From an uncultured Haliea sp. (GTDB taxonomy: Bacteria > Pseudomonadota > Gammaproteobacteria > Pseudomonadales > Halieaceae): a stretch of DNA of 48,788 bases. Under the pieces are notes generated by a model. It saw nothing but the letters and a program-made list of their open reading frames with translations, was not told the DNA's origin and did no database searches. The stretch covers positions 1-48,788 of the forward strand of contig CAJXTK010000003.1 in the NCBI GenBank assembly GCA_913061115.1. The letters are read 5' to 3'. This document shows, in pieces, positions 34,168 through 42,853 of the stretch (its first letter is position 1; every line of letters starts with the position of its first letter). Position numbers and translations under genes: made by a program.

Positions 34168-35094
34168 CTAGTCATCAAAATGCTGGTATCCGTGCGGTAT
34201 GTCAATATCCAATCCAAAGTCCACCCCGGCTCCCGCCTCCACCTGCCCTATTCGCGTACTACCGGCGGGAGGCGACTCATCAGCCGGCAGACAGAAACAC
34301 AACTCATAATCATCACCGCCGCCCAGCGCCCATTGCAAAATCGTCTGCGGGCAATCATGGGAACACAGTGCAGCTGACAGCGGCAACAACTCGGTCTCAA
34401 TACAAATCTTTACGCCGCTGGCAGCGGCAATGTGCCCCGCATCCGCCAGCAAGCCATCGGACACATCGATGGCCGCGGTGGCCAGACCCAATAATGCCCA
34501 GCCAAGCTCAAGCCGTGCCCGAGGGCGATGAAAGCGATCCAGCAGATACTCAGCATAGTCGGGCGTCGGCTGCCACTGTCCCTGTAAAAAAGCAAGGGCG
34601 CCAGCCGCATCGCCCAGGGTGCCGGACACATAAACCTGATCCCCTACCCGTGCACCGCTGCGCAGCAGAGCCAGGGTCATGGGCAGCGCACCCATCACCT
34701 GTACCGAGATCGACAGTGGGCCACGCGTGGTATCACCGCCAACTAACGGCAATTGATACTCACTAACCGCCGCAGCCAGGCCCTGACTAAACGCGTTAAG
34801 CCACAACTCGTCCACCTCCGGCAGCGTCAACGCCACCGTCATTCCCAGCGGCCTGGCACCCATAGCAGCAAGATCACTCACGGCGACAGACACTGCACGA
34901 AACGCAATATCCTCGGGAAAACTATCGCAGGGAAAATGAACTCCGGGGACCATCGTATCAACGGAAGTGGCTAATCTCTCACCCTCGCCCAGACGCAGGA
35001 TGGCGCAGTCATCACCGACCGACAGGTCTACAGCATCGCCGCGACCCAGATCGGAAAAATAGCGATAAATCAGTGAAAACTCCGCGCCTGGCAT
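34168..35094 (-). CDS. thiL: Thiamine-phosphate kinase
   Basis: A 308-residue PurM-like ATP-binding enzyme making thiamine diphosphate from thiamine monophosphate. Visible are DDCAILRLGEGERLATSVDTMV near 27-48, the metal-binding SVAVSDLAAMGARPLG near 68-83, GGDTTRGPLSISV near 118-130, and AAIDVSDGLLADAGHIA near 206. The ATG overlaps the nusB stop as TGATG. Its product is the cofactor needed by Dxs, encoded nearby. Confidence 0.96.
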   Translation of the reverse strand: MPGAEFSLIYRYFSDLGRGDAVDLSVGDDCAILRLGEGERLATSVDTMVPGVHFPCDSFPEDIAFRAVSVAVSDLAAMGARPLGMTVALTLPEVDELWLNAFSQGLAAAVSEYQLPLVGGDTTRGPLSISVQVMGALPMTLALLRSGARVGDQVYVSGTLGDAAGALAFLQGQWQPTPDYAEYLLDRFHRPRARLELGWALLGLATAAIDVSDGLLADAGHIAAASGVKICIETELLPLSAALCSHDCPQTILQWALGGGDDYELCFCLPADESPPAGSTRIGQVEAGAGVDFGLDIDIPHGYQHFDD

Positions 35095-35546
35095 CAGAAT
35101 GCCGCGTCGACTTCAACCTTGCGCAATTGTCTGGCGGCTTTATCCAACACACCGTTAACGTACTTATGGCTGTCTGTGGCACCAAATTTCTTCGCTAATG
35201 CTACTTCTTCATTGATAACGACCTTATAGGGCACATCGATGCGCCAAATAAGCTCGTACATCCCCATGCGTAATAGCGTCAGCTCGATGGGATCCAAGTC
35301 TTTCAACTTGCGGTCCAGCAGCGGTTCCAGGGCCTCGTCCAACTCATCCAGACAGGCTGGAATTTTGTGCAAAAGAGACTGGAAATACTCTAAGTCGACA
35401 TGACTAAAGTCGTAATCCGTGCGGAACTCTGCCTCAATATCACTGACCGCGGCACCGGCCATATGCCATTGATACAGTGCCTGCATGCCGTAATGCCGGG
35501 CCTTGCGTCGCTCTGCGGCGAGCGTATTGTGCGCCGGCTTTTCCAT
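35094..35546 (-). CDS. nusB: Transcription antitermination factor NusB
   Basis: A 150-residue helical RNA-binding protein used in rRNA antitermination with NusE. The N-terminal RRKARHYGMQALYQWHMAG, the central LDPIELTLLRMGMYELIW and the C-terminal YKVVINEEVALAKKFGATDSHKYVNGVLDK segments are the conserved NusB blocks. It begins immediately after the ribH stop (TAAATG) and overlaps thiL by one base, giving the standard ribH-nusB-thiL order. Confidence 0.97.
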   Translation of the reverse strand: MEKPAHNTLAAERRKARHYGMQALYQWHMAGAAVSDIEAEFRTDYDFSHVDLEYFQSLLHKIPACLDELDEALEPLLDRKLKDLDPIELTLLRMGMYELIWRIDVPYKVVINEEVALAKKFGATDSHKYVNGVLDKAARQLRKVEVDAAF

Positions 35547-36026
35547 TTAGATGAGCGCACTCATAAGGCTAACCATCTCCAGTGCGGACATAGCGGCCTC
35601 TTCACCCTTGTTGCCCGCCTTGCTCCCGGATCGCTCAATAGCCTGCTCAATGGTATCCACTGTCAGTACGCCAAAGGACACAGGGATGTCGTATTCCATA
35701 CTCACCATCGCAATGCCTTTGGTGCACTCGCCTGCGACATATTCAAAGTGTGGGGTGCCACCACGAATCACCGCGCCGAGAGCAATAATGGCATCGACAT
35801 TACCCTTGGCGGCAACTTTTTTGCACACCAGAGGTATTTCAAAAGCGCCGGGAGCGCGCACGATGGTGATCTGCTTATCGCTAACACCATGGCGTCGCAA
35901 CGTGTCGAGGGCACCTTTTAACAAAGGCTCCACAACGAAACTGTTCCAGCGCCCCACGACAATAGAATAATTGCCCTTGCCGCTGGTGAATGTACCTTCG
36001 ATTGTCTTGATATCAGTCATAATCAT
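35547..36026 (-). CDS. ribH: 6,7-dimethyl-8-ribityllumazine synthase
   Basis: A 159-residue lumazine synthase that condenses the pyrimidine intermediate with 3,4-dihydroxy-2-butanone 4-phosphate. Seen: the substrate pocket WNSFVVEPL near 27-35, [15 protein letters not shown] near 54-68, [19 protein letters not shown] near 82-100 with the catalytic histidine in THF/PHF position, and the C-terminal [17 protein letters not shown]. It lies six bases after the ribBA gene stop and directly before nusB. Confidence 0.96.
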   Translation of the reverse strand: MIMTDIKTIEGTFTSGKGNYSIVVGRWNSFVVEPLLKGALDTLRRHGVSDKQITIVRAPGAFEIPLVCKKVAAKGNVDAIIALGAVIRGGTPHFEYVAGECTKGIAMVSMEYDIPVSFGVLTVDTIEQAIERSGSKAGNKGEEAAMSALEMVSLMSALI

Positions 36027-36032
36027 GTCCTT

Positions 36033-37145
36033 CTATTGTCCGGGATCCACAAAATCTAGCACTTCCAGATCAAAACCCGAAATGGCATTGTACTTTATGG
36101 GTGCACCCATCAGGTGAATTTTTCCCACGCCCAAATCCTTGAGAATCTGTGATCCTAGACCCACCTCGTTGTAGGCGTCCGGTGCCACACCGGTCACTGG
36201 GCTAGGGTGCTCTCCCAGCGCCATATCAATACTGGCTAACAGTTGCTCCGGGCGCTCAGTGTGCGCCAACAGCACAATCACGCCGCAACCATTTTTCGCC
36301 ACCGCCTGCAGGCATTTTCCCAAGCTCCAGGTGGGGTGGCCGGCCATATTGCTGGTCACAAGATCACGCATAACAGATTGCACATGCACTCGCACCAGCG
36401 TCGGTTCATGCGACTGAATTTCACCTCGAGACAGAGCGACGTGTACTTTCCCGGCGGTCTGGTCTCGATAGGCCGTCAGACGAAACGGGCCGTGATCAGT
36501 TTCAATCATGCCCTCACGTATGCGGCGAACCGTGCGTTCGTTGGCCATGCGAAAATGAATCAGATTAGCAATAGAACCAATTTTTAAGGCATGTTGGGCC
36601 GCAAATTCACGCAGTGCCTGGCCATCAGCCACCGAACCGTCGGGCTTTAATATATCCGCGATAACGGCGGCGGGAAGCAAGCCGGCCAGTCGCGCGTAAT
36701 CGCAGCCTGCCTCGGTGTGACCAGCCCGCGTCAGCACACCACCGGGCATCGCTGTGAGCGGAAAGATATGCCCTGGCTGCACTATGTCGGCCGGTTGAGC
36801 ACGAGGTGCCACCGCAGCCTGCACCGTAGCCGCGCGATCGACGGCAGAAATACCGGTATCGATACCTACAGCGCCTTCTATTGAGAGCGTAAAATTAGAT
36901 TTTTCTCCCTGCGCGCCATCGACCATAGGGGGCAAGTCCAACTGCTGGCAGCGCTCTTTGGTCAGAGTCAGGCAGATCAGCCCACGCGCCTGACGCGCCA
37001 TAAAGGTGACATGCTTGGCCTCACAGTGCTCGCCCGCCACCATCACTACGCCTTCGTTATGACTGTCAGCATCGTCATCGAGCAGCACTACCATGCGCCC
37101 CTGGCGAATGTCGCTGATCAGTTCGTCTACACTATTGAGTTCCAT
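36033..37145 (-). CDS. ribBA: RibBA-like protein, both domains missing hallmark residues
   Basis: A 370-residue homologue of the fused 3,4-dihydroxy-2-butanone 4-phosphate synthase and GTP cyclohydrolase II. The RibB half (1-200) keeps RAATVQAAV, the metal histidine in QPGHIFPL and GHTEAGCD. Its acidic catalytic loop, normally DDEDRENEGD, reads DDDADSHNEGVV (23-34), with one inserted residue and the conserved Arg, Glu and final Asp replaced. The RibA half (205-370) lacks the zinc cysteines: where active enzymes have a C-x10-C-x-C site this one has VMRDLVTSNMAGHPTWSL. The loss in the RibA half is known in other proteobacteria; the altered RibB loop is not something I know. ATG 37145 is preferred, two bases after the ribE stop; GTG 37160 is in frame too. 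Confidence 0.85.
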   Translation of the reverse strand: MELNSVDELISDIRQGRMVVLLDDDADSHNEGVVMVAGEHCEAKHVTFMARQARGLICLTLTKERCQQLDLPPMVDGAQGEKSNFTLSIEGAVGIDTGISAVDRAATVQAAVAPRAQPADIVQPGHIFPLTAMPGGVLTRAGHTEAGCDYARLAGLLPAAVIADILKPDGSVADGQALREFAAQHALKIGSIANLIHFRMANERTVRRIREGMIETDHGPFRLTAYRDQTAGKVHVALSRGEIQSHEPTLVRVHVQSVMRDLVTSNMAGHPTWSLGKCLQAVAKNGCGVIVLLAHTERPEQLLASIDMALGEHPSPVTGVAPDAYNEVGLGSQILKDLGVGKIHLMGAPIKYNAISGFDLEVLDFVDPGQ

Positions 37146-37147
37146 TC

Positions 37148-37834
37148 CTATTGTTTCCACATGCTCGTATTCAAACTGCCCAGAAAACCATTCTCGGCAA
37201 GCGTTTCCATAGACAAGCCCTCCCCAGAAACATTTGCGGCAGCATCTCCTTGTATAAGCCGCTCTAGATAACGGGCGATCACATCGACCTCAAGATTGAC
37301 GCTGCTACCGACTCGGTAGTAGCCGAACACGGTTTCTGCCATAGTTTGAGGAATAATATTCAGATCGAACTCTGCACCCTTTACTGCATTGACGGTCAGG
37401 CTGGTGCCATCGATACAGATGCTGCCCTTGTGGGCGATATATCTGGCCAGTTGATCCGGCGCGCGCAGCACTACGCGGATAGAGCGAGCATCTTCACTGA
37501 GACTCACAATTTGGCCGACACCATCGACATGGCCACTGACAATATGCCCACCCAGTCTACTCTGCGGCGTCAGCGCTTTTTCTAGATTCACCACAGAACC
37601 CATCTTTAGATCGCCCAATGTCGTAAAGTTTAACGTTTCGACGGAAACATCTGCCCAATACCCATCGCCAGACAGTTCAATGACCGTCAGGCACACACCA
37701 TTGGTACAGATACTGTCGCCAAGAGCCACATCATCTAAAGACAACTTGCCGGTGTCGATACGCAAACGCATATCACCGCCGCGAGGCTGCATGTCGGCCA
37801 CGGTGCCGACGGCTTGGATAATTCCTGTAAACAT
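37148..37834 (-). CDS. ribE: Riboflavin synthase, alpha subunit
   Basis: A 228-residue enzyme that dismutates two lumazine molecules to riboflavin. It has the typical duplicated beta-barrel: repeat one begins MFTGIIQAVGTV and contains DSICTNGVCLTV near 44-55 and HIVSGHVDGVGQ near 97-108; repeat two contains GSICIDGTSLTVNAV near 141-155. The frame is open upstream to 38029 into ribD, but ATG 37834 gives the conserved MFTG start. The gap to ribD is 37 bases. The stop overlaps the region of the ribBA start. Confidence 0.97.
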   Translation of the reverse strand: MFTGIIQAVGTVADMQPRGGDMRLRIDTGKLSLDDVALGDSICTNGVCLTVIELSGDGYWADVSVETLNFTTLGDLKMGSVVNLEKALTPQSRLGGHIVSGHVDGVGQIVSLSEDARSIRVVLRAPDQLARYIAHKGSICIDGTSLTVNAVKGAEFDLNIIPQTMAETVFGYYRVGSSVNLEVDVIARYLERLIQGDAAANVSGEGLSMETLAENGFLGSLNTSMWKQ

Positions 37835-37871
37835 AATAAGTGTGCTCTCACTAACGCCAGTGTGTAACGAA

Positions 37872-38993
37872 CTAACTACTTCGAACGGGAATAGCCGTAA
37901 AACACCAGTCTGTTCCGACTTTGCGAACGTCTTCCCACTGCAACTGCACTTTGTCCGCCATCTTGTCGAGCGGCAACTCCAGCAACGGACGCGCCCTGTC
38001 GCCCAGTAGGGCGGGAGCCATATAAACAATCAACTCGTCCAACAACCCCGCCTGCAATAGGGCCCCCGCTAAACGCGGACCAGATTCTACCAGAATTTCA
38101 TTATATTGCTGCGCCGCAAGGTACTTCATTAAACCCTGCAGATCCAAGCCACTATCACCGCGTGGCAATGCCAGGCGCCCAACGGCGCTGGCAGCGATAA
38201 CCGCGGGCACCGCAACCGTCTCATCGTGACATAGCAGCGTTGGCGCCGCCCCATCGAGCACCTTGGCATCAGCCGGCGTTTGTAGACGTGAGTCGAGCAC
38301 CACGCGCATTGGCTGACGGCCACTGGCGAGTCGGGTCGCTTCACGTGAGAGGCCCAACTCTTGCGGTCTAACAGTCAGAGCACAATCGTCAGCCAGTACC
38401 GTACCCACGCCAGTGACAATGGCACAACTCATCGCGCGCAAACGCTGCACGTCCCGTCTTGCGGCAGAACCTGTAATCCACTGACTTTCACCCGAGGCCA
38501 TGGCCGTACGTCCATCCAGAGACATCGCCAATTTAGCCCTCACCCGCCCTCGTCCTCGGCTCATACGTGCAATAAAACCAGGAATTACCCTGCGAGCTTC
38601 GCTTTCCAGCAAACCACACTCCACAGCGATACCCGCCGCACGCAATTGTTCCAGGCCAGCGCCTAATACCAATGGATTGGGGTCGGCCAGCGCGACGACA
38701 ACCCGCGTGACCCCGGCCTGAATCAGTGCGGCAGAACAGGGGCCCGTTTTGCCCTGATGACTGCACGGCTCCAGTGTCACATAGGCCGTGGAGCCGACCG
38801 CGTCACCAGCATCGCAAAGGGCCTCAATTTCTGCATGGTTGCCGCCCGCCGGACAGGTAAACCCCTCTCCTATCACGCGCCCTTCGCGCACCAGTACACA
38901 ACCCACAGAGGGGTTAGGCGTGGCCGAATATTGCCCGCGCCGCGCTAACTGCAATGCGCGAGCCATCATCTGTATATCAAAAGAAGTATCCAT
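37872..38993 (-). CDS. ribD: Bifunctional diaminohydroxyphosphoribosylaminopyrimidine deaminase / reductase
   Basis: A 373-residue riboflavin enzyme. The N-terminal deaminase has the zinc site HAEIEAL near 53-59 and LEPCSHQGKTGPC near 77-89 (cysteine ligands). The C-terminal reductase starts near 150 (VRAKLAMSLDGRTAMASGESQWITG) and includes RMVLDSRLQTP-like PMRVVLDSRLQTP and VESGPRLAGALLQAGLLDEL near 300-319. It catalyses the second and third steps after RibA. It is the first rib gene of the run, immediately downstream of nrdR with 21 bases between. Confidence 0.96.
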   Translation of the reverse strand: MDTSFDIQMMARALQLARRGQYSATPNPSVGCVLVREGRVIGEGFTCPAGGNHAEIEALCDAGDAVGSTAYVTLEPCSHQGKTGPCSAALIQAGVTRVVVALADPNPLVLGAGLEQLRAAGIAVECGLLESEARRVIPGFIARMSRGRGRVRAKLAMSLDGRTAMASGESQWITGSAARRDVQRLRAMSCAIVTGVGTVLADDCALTVRPQELGLSREATRLASGRQPMRVVLDSRLQTPADAKVLDGAAPTLLCHDETVAVPAVIAASAVGRLALPRGDSGLDLQGLMKYLAAQQYNEILVESGPRLAGALLQAGLLDELIVYMAPALLGDRARPLLELPLDKMADKVQLQWEDVRKVGTDWCFTAIPVRSS

Positions 38994-39014
38994 AGGCGGG
39001 CGTTAAAAAACCGG

Positions 39015-39479
39015 TCAGTTTGTTGTCGGTTCTGCTTCTAACCGCTCTATTTCGCTGCGAAATTCGGCGATATCCTGAAAACTTCGATAAACAGAAGCAA
39101 ATCGCACATAGGCAACCTGATCCAGTGTTTTCAAGGTTTCCATCACCAACTCACCCAACACCAGTGACTCCACCTCGCGCTCGCCGGTCGCTCGCAGGAC
39201 CTGTTTAATGCTATTGATTTTCGCCTCGATATCCTCAACAGAGACCGGACGCTTCTCTAGGGCGCGCAGCAAACCCGCACGCAGTTTCGTCTCATCGAAA
39301 GGCTCACGGTTACCGTTTTGCTTTATTACCCGAGGCATCACCAGCTCTGCCGTCTCGTAGGTGGTATAACGCTCCGCACAGCTTAGACATTCCCTGCGGC
39401 GGCGCACCTGATTGCCCTCGGCAACCAGCCGTGAGTCGATGACCTTAGTATCTTGTGCGGCGCAAAACGGACAGTGCAT
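39015..39479 (-). CDS. nrdR: Transcriptional repressor NrdR
   Basis: A 154-residue repressor of ribonucleotide reductase genes. The N-terminal zinc ribbon has paired cysteines in MHCPFC and CLSC ([17 protein letters not shown]), and the ATP-cone domain ([30 protein letters not shown] and following) senses ATP/dATP. It lies between glyA and ribD, the conserved gammaproteobacterial arrangement. No NrdR box is evident in this window, so its targets are elsewhere. Confidence 0.97.
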   Translation of the reverse strand: MHCPFCAAQDTKVIDSRLVAEGNQVRRRRECLSCAERYTTYETAELVMPRVIKQNGNREPFDETKLRAGLLRALEKRPVSVEDIEAKINSIKQVLRATGEREVESLVLGELVMETLKTLDQVAYVRFASVYRSFQDIAEFRSEIERLEAEPTTN

Positions 39480-39568
39480 CTGCGAGTCTCGTTAATCTAA
39501 GTCGCTGAACAGTAACACATTTTTAGTGTTCCCGACTTGACTCATTTAAGGTACGCATCAGGCAACGA

Positions 39569-39586
39569 CGAGCCCCTGCGGGCTCG
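39569..39586. other. GC-rich hairpin between glyA and nrdR
   Basis: CGAGCCC-CTGC-GGGCTCG is a perfect 7-bp stem with a 4-base loop in the 213-base gap. A further CTCG...CGAG pairing follows at once. On the minus strand the tail is TCGTTGCC, without a T-run, so this is a pause, processing site or REP-like element more than an intrinsic terminator. Confidence 0.4.
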
Positions 39587-39692
39587 CCACTCGAAGCCCG
39601 AGGGTTGATGAGTGAGCGCACACCCCATCGAGCATCCATAGCATACAAAAGAGAGCATGAGGCCGCTGTCAGTTGCCGGCGAACTAAGAGCG

Positions 39693-40955
39693 TTAGCCGT
39701 AAACCGGAAAGCGCTGACAAATTTCCAGCACTTTAGCCTTTACTGCAACAATCACCGCCTCGGACGTACCATTCTCAAGCGACTCCAACACATCACACAT
39801 CCAGCCGGTGAGTTCGATAGACTCTGCTTCACCAAATCCACGGGTCGTAATGGCAGGTGTGCCGACGCGCAGACCTGACGTCACGAACGGAGAACGCGGG
39901 TCGTTGGGCACCGCATTTTTATTGACGGTGATGTTAGCGTCGCCCAGAGCCGCATCGGCATCTGTACCGGTATAGGGCTTGCCAATCAGGTCGACCAGCA
40001 TCAGGTGATTCTCGGTGCCACCCGAGACAATCTTGATACCCCGTTTGATAAAGGTGGCCGCCATCGCCTTGGCATTCTTGACGACCTGCTTTTGGTACTC
40101 TACAAACTCAGGGCTCTGAGCTTCCTTGAAACTCACAGCTTTGGCTGCGATCACATGCATCAGCGGCCCTCCCTGAATTCCGGGGAATATCGCAGAGTTA
40201 AATTTCTTCTCCAGCGCCGCATTTGCCTTAGCTAAAATAATGCCACCGCGCGGGCCGCGCAGCGTTTTGTGAGTGGTGGACGTCACGACATCGGCGAAGG
40301 GCACCGGATTGGGGTAGATGCCGGCGGCAATAAGGCCCGACACGTGGGCCATATCGACCAAGAGGTACGCACTGACTTTGTCGGCGATCTCTCGAAAACG
40401 TGCCCAGTCTACAATCTGGGAGTAAGCGGAAAAGCCAGCCACGATCATTTTTGGCTTGTGCTCCAGCGCCAGCGCCTCTACCTGATCGTAGTCTATCTCA
40501 CCCGTCTCGGCGTTCAGTCCATATTGGATGGCGTTGTATGTCTTGCCGGAAAAGTTAGGCTTAGCACCGTGAGTCAGGTGACCACCGTCCGCCAGGCTCA
40601 TGCCTAGTATGGTGTCGCCCGCGTTACACAGCGCCAGATAGACGGCAGCGTTGGCCTGGGAGCCAGAGTGGGGCTGAACATTCGCATAATCTGCGCCGTA
40701 CAGTGCCTTGACGCGCTCAATGGCCAGCACCTCGGCTTTATCGACATACTCACAACCACCGTAGTAACGCTTACCGGGGTAACCTTCAGCGTATTTATTA
40801 GTCAGAGCAGAGCCTTGGGCTTGCATCACGCGAGGACTGGCGTAGTTCTCAGACGCTATAAGCTCGATATGGTCTTCCTGGCGACGTTCTTCTTCTGCGA
40901 TAGCGCTAAAGATCTCATCGTCGAATCCTTCAATAGTCATGTTGTTATCAAACAT
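39693..40955 (-). CDS. glyA: Serine hydroxymethyltransferase
   Basis: A 420-residue PLP enzyme interconverting serine and glycine and supplying one-carbon units. Visible: [19 protein letters not shown] near 32-50, the [17 protein letters not shown] loop near 51-67, HLTHG near 125, the PLP lysine in [16 protein letters not shown] (lysine near 230) and [15 protein letters not shown] near 257. ATG 40955 is preferred over an in-frame ATG at 40970 because GAGAGGG lies just upstream of it. A -10-like TAAAAT (41019-41014, minus strand) may drive it. Divergent from ettA. Confidence 0.97.
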   Translation of the reverse strand: MFDNNMTIEGFDDEIFSAIAEEERRQEDHIELIASENYASPRVMQAQGSALTNKYAEGYPGKRYYGGCEYVDKAEVLAIERVKALYGADYANVQPHSGSQANAAVYLALCNAGDTILGMSLADGGHLTHGAKPNFSGKTYNAIQYGLNAETGEIDYDQVEALALEHKPKMIVAGFSAYSQIVDWARFREIADKVSAYLLVDMAHVSGLIAAGIYPNPVPFADVVTSTTHKTLRGPRGGIILAKANAALEKKFNSAIFPGIQGGPLMHVIAAKAVSFKEAQSPEFVEYQKQVVKNAKAMAATFIKRGIKIVSGGTENHLMLVDLIGKPYTGTDADAALGDANITVNKNAVPNDPRSPFVTSGLRVGTPAITTRGFGEAESIELTGWMCDVLESLENGTSEAVIVAVKAKVLEICQRFPVYG

Positions 40956-41084
40956 GCTTATCCCTCTCATTGGTGACAGGGCAGATGTAATCTACCCCAG
41001 ATGGCAGCCGCGTATTTTACCCGAAACGCGAGCGCGATATAAGAGTAGTCTGCGATGCAGGCCGAACTATTAACGCTTCTTTTC

Positions 41085-41093
41085 TGCTAAAAT
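41085..41093 (+). promoter_or_regulatory. Extended -10 promoter of ettA
   Basis: TGC-TAAAAT (41085-41093) has the TGn extension typical of extended -10 promoters, which tolerate a weak -35. Transcription from about 41100 would leave a leader of roughly 30 bases before ATG 41129. Confidence 0.4.
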
Positions 41094-41128
41094 TTTCTTT
41101 CTACCATCAAGACAGCGGACACACCTCA

Positions 41129-42793
41129 ATGGCTCAATACGTCTTCACTATGAACCGGGTCGGCAAAATCGTGCCGCCCAAAAAAACGATCCTGCAGGAT
41201 ATTTCTCTCTCCTTTTTTCCCGGAGCCAAGATCGGCGTACTGGGCCTCAACGGATCGGGCAAGTCGACCCTGTTGCGCATCATGGCGGGGCTGGATAACG
41301 ATATCCTTGGCGAAGCGCGGCCCCAGCCCGGCATCAAGATAGGCTATCTTCCCCAGGAACCTCAGCTCAATACAGACAAGGATGTGCGTGGTAATGTCGA
41401 AGAAGGGGTTCAGGAGGCCATCGATGCACTCGGCGGGCTGGAGAAAGTCTACGCCGACTACGCCGAACCCGATGCAGACTTTGATGCCCTCGCCAAAGAG
41501 CAAGGCCGACTCGAAGACATTATTCAGGCCACAGACGCTCACAACCTCGACCATACACTGGAAGTGGCCGCTGATGCGCTGCGTCTGCCGCCGTGGGATG
41601 CCAATGTGGAGACACTCTCGGGAGGTGAACGGCGCCGGGTAGCATTATGCCGCTTGCTCCTCTCCAACCCTGACATGATACTGCTCGACGAGCCAACCAA
41701 CCACTTGGACGCCGAGAGCGTGGCCTGGCTCGAGCGTTTTTTACACGATTTTTCTGGCACTGTGGTGGCCATAACTCACGACCGCTATTTCCTCGATAAT
41801 GCCGCAGGCTGGATCTTAGAACTGGACCGTGGTCGCGGCATTCCGCACGAGGGCAATTACTCGGACTGGCTGGATGCCAAAGAACAACGTTTGGAACTGG
41901 AAAAACGCACAGAGGCCTCTCATCAAAAAGCCATCCGGTCGGAACTGGAGTGGGTGCGCAGTAATCCCAAGGGCCGCCAGGCCAAAAGCAAAGCACGCCT
42001 GCAACGTTTTGAGGAATTGCAGTCGCAGGATTATCAGACTCGAAACGAGACCAACGAAATCTACATACCCCCGGGACCGCGCTTGGGTGACAGCGTCATC
42101 GACGTTAAAAACCTCCGCAAAAGTTTCGGCGAACGCCTCCTTTTCGACAATGTCAGCTTCACGGTACCCAAAGGCAGCATAGTAGGCATCATTGGCGCCA
42201 ACGGCATGGGTAAATCCACACTGTTCAAAATTTTGATGGGTGCGGAACAGCCCGACAGTGGAGAAGTCAATGTGGGCGAGACGGTTGAGCTAGGTTATGT
42301 GGACCAGTCACGCGATGACCTAGACGGCAGTAAAACAGTCTGGGAAGAACTGTCCGACGGCCTGGATATCATCCGTATCGGCAACTATGAAGTGCCCTCT
42401 CGGTCCTACGTGGGGCGCTTCAATTTCAAGGGCTCGGACCAGCAAAAATTCGTCAAGGATCTCTCCGGCGGCGAGCGCAACCGCCTGCACCTGGCGAAAC
42501 TATTGCGGCAGGGCGCCAATGTACTGCTGCTCGACGAACCGACCAACGATCTTGATGTAGAGACGTTGCGCGCGCTGGAGGATGCGCTGCTTGTCTTCCC
42601 GGGAGCGGCCATGGTGATTTCACACGATCGCTGGTTCCTAGACCGTATCGCCACACATATCCTAGCCTATGAAGATGATGGCGGCGTGGTCTTTCACGAA
42701 GGCAATTTCACCGATTACGAAGAGGATCGCAAGACACGCCTCGGTTCTGCAGCAGATCAGCCACAGCGGTTGAAGTACCGCAAGCTCAAGTAA
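41129..42793 (+). CDS. ettA: Energy-dependent translational throttle protein EttA (ABC-F)
   Basis: A 554-residue cytoplasmic ABC-F protein with two ATPase domains and no membrane segments. It binds the ribosomal E site and gates entry to elongation according to ATP/ADP. Walker A motifs are GLNGSGKST near 38-46 and GANGMGKST near 352-360; the ABC signatures are LSGGERRRVAL near 164 and LSGGERNRLHL near 444; both Walker B motifs end in DEPTNHLD/DEPTNDLD. The arm and P-site tether region lies between. The start MAQYVFTMNRVGKIVPPKK is typical. Confidence 0.97.
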   Translation: MAQYVFTMNRVGKIVPPKKTILQDISLSFFPGAKIGVLGLNGSGKSTLLRIMAGLDNDILGEARPQPGIKIGYLPQEPQLNTDKDVRGNVEEGVQEAIDALGGLEKVYADYAEPDADFDALAKEQGRLEDIIQATDAHNLDHTLEVAADALRLPPWDANVETLSGGERRRVALCRLLLSNPDMILLDEPTNHLDAESVAWLERFLHDFSGTVVAITHDRYFLDNAAGWILELDRGRGIPHEGNYSDWLDAKEQRLELEKRTEASHQKAIRSELEWVRSNPKGRQAKSKARLQRFEELQSQDYQTRNETNEIYIPPGPRLGDSVIDVKNLRKSFGERLLFDNVSFTVPKGSIVGIIGANGMGKSTLFKILMGAEQPDSGEVNVGETVELGYVDQSRDDLDGSKTVWEELSDGLDIIRIGNYEVPSRSYVGRFNFKGSDQQKFVKDLSGGERNRLHLAKLLRQGANVLLLDEPTNDLDVETLRALEDALLVFPGAAMVISHDRWFLDRIATHILAYEDDGGVVFHEGNFTDYEEDRKTRLGSAADQPQRLKYRKLK

Positions 42794-42853
42794 CTCGGAG
42801 TCTTTGCTTGTGGGTACCCTTAAACTGGAAGGAAAAACAGGCCGGTTGGAGAG

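Noticed and set aside
38994-39014. FMN riboswitch for the rib genes
   Set aside because: Only 21 bases separate nrdR and ribD, and no conserved RFN structure is seen upstream of ribE, ribBA or ribH.
41520-41996. 158-codon open frame on the minus strand
   Set aside because: Antisense to ettA, high Arg/Pro/Trp composition typical of a non-coding frame.
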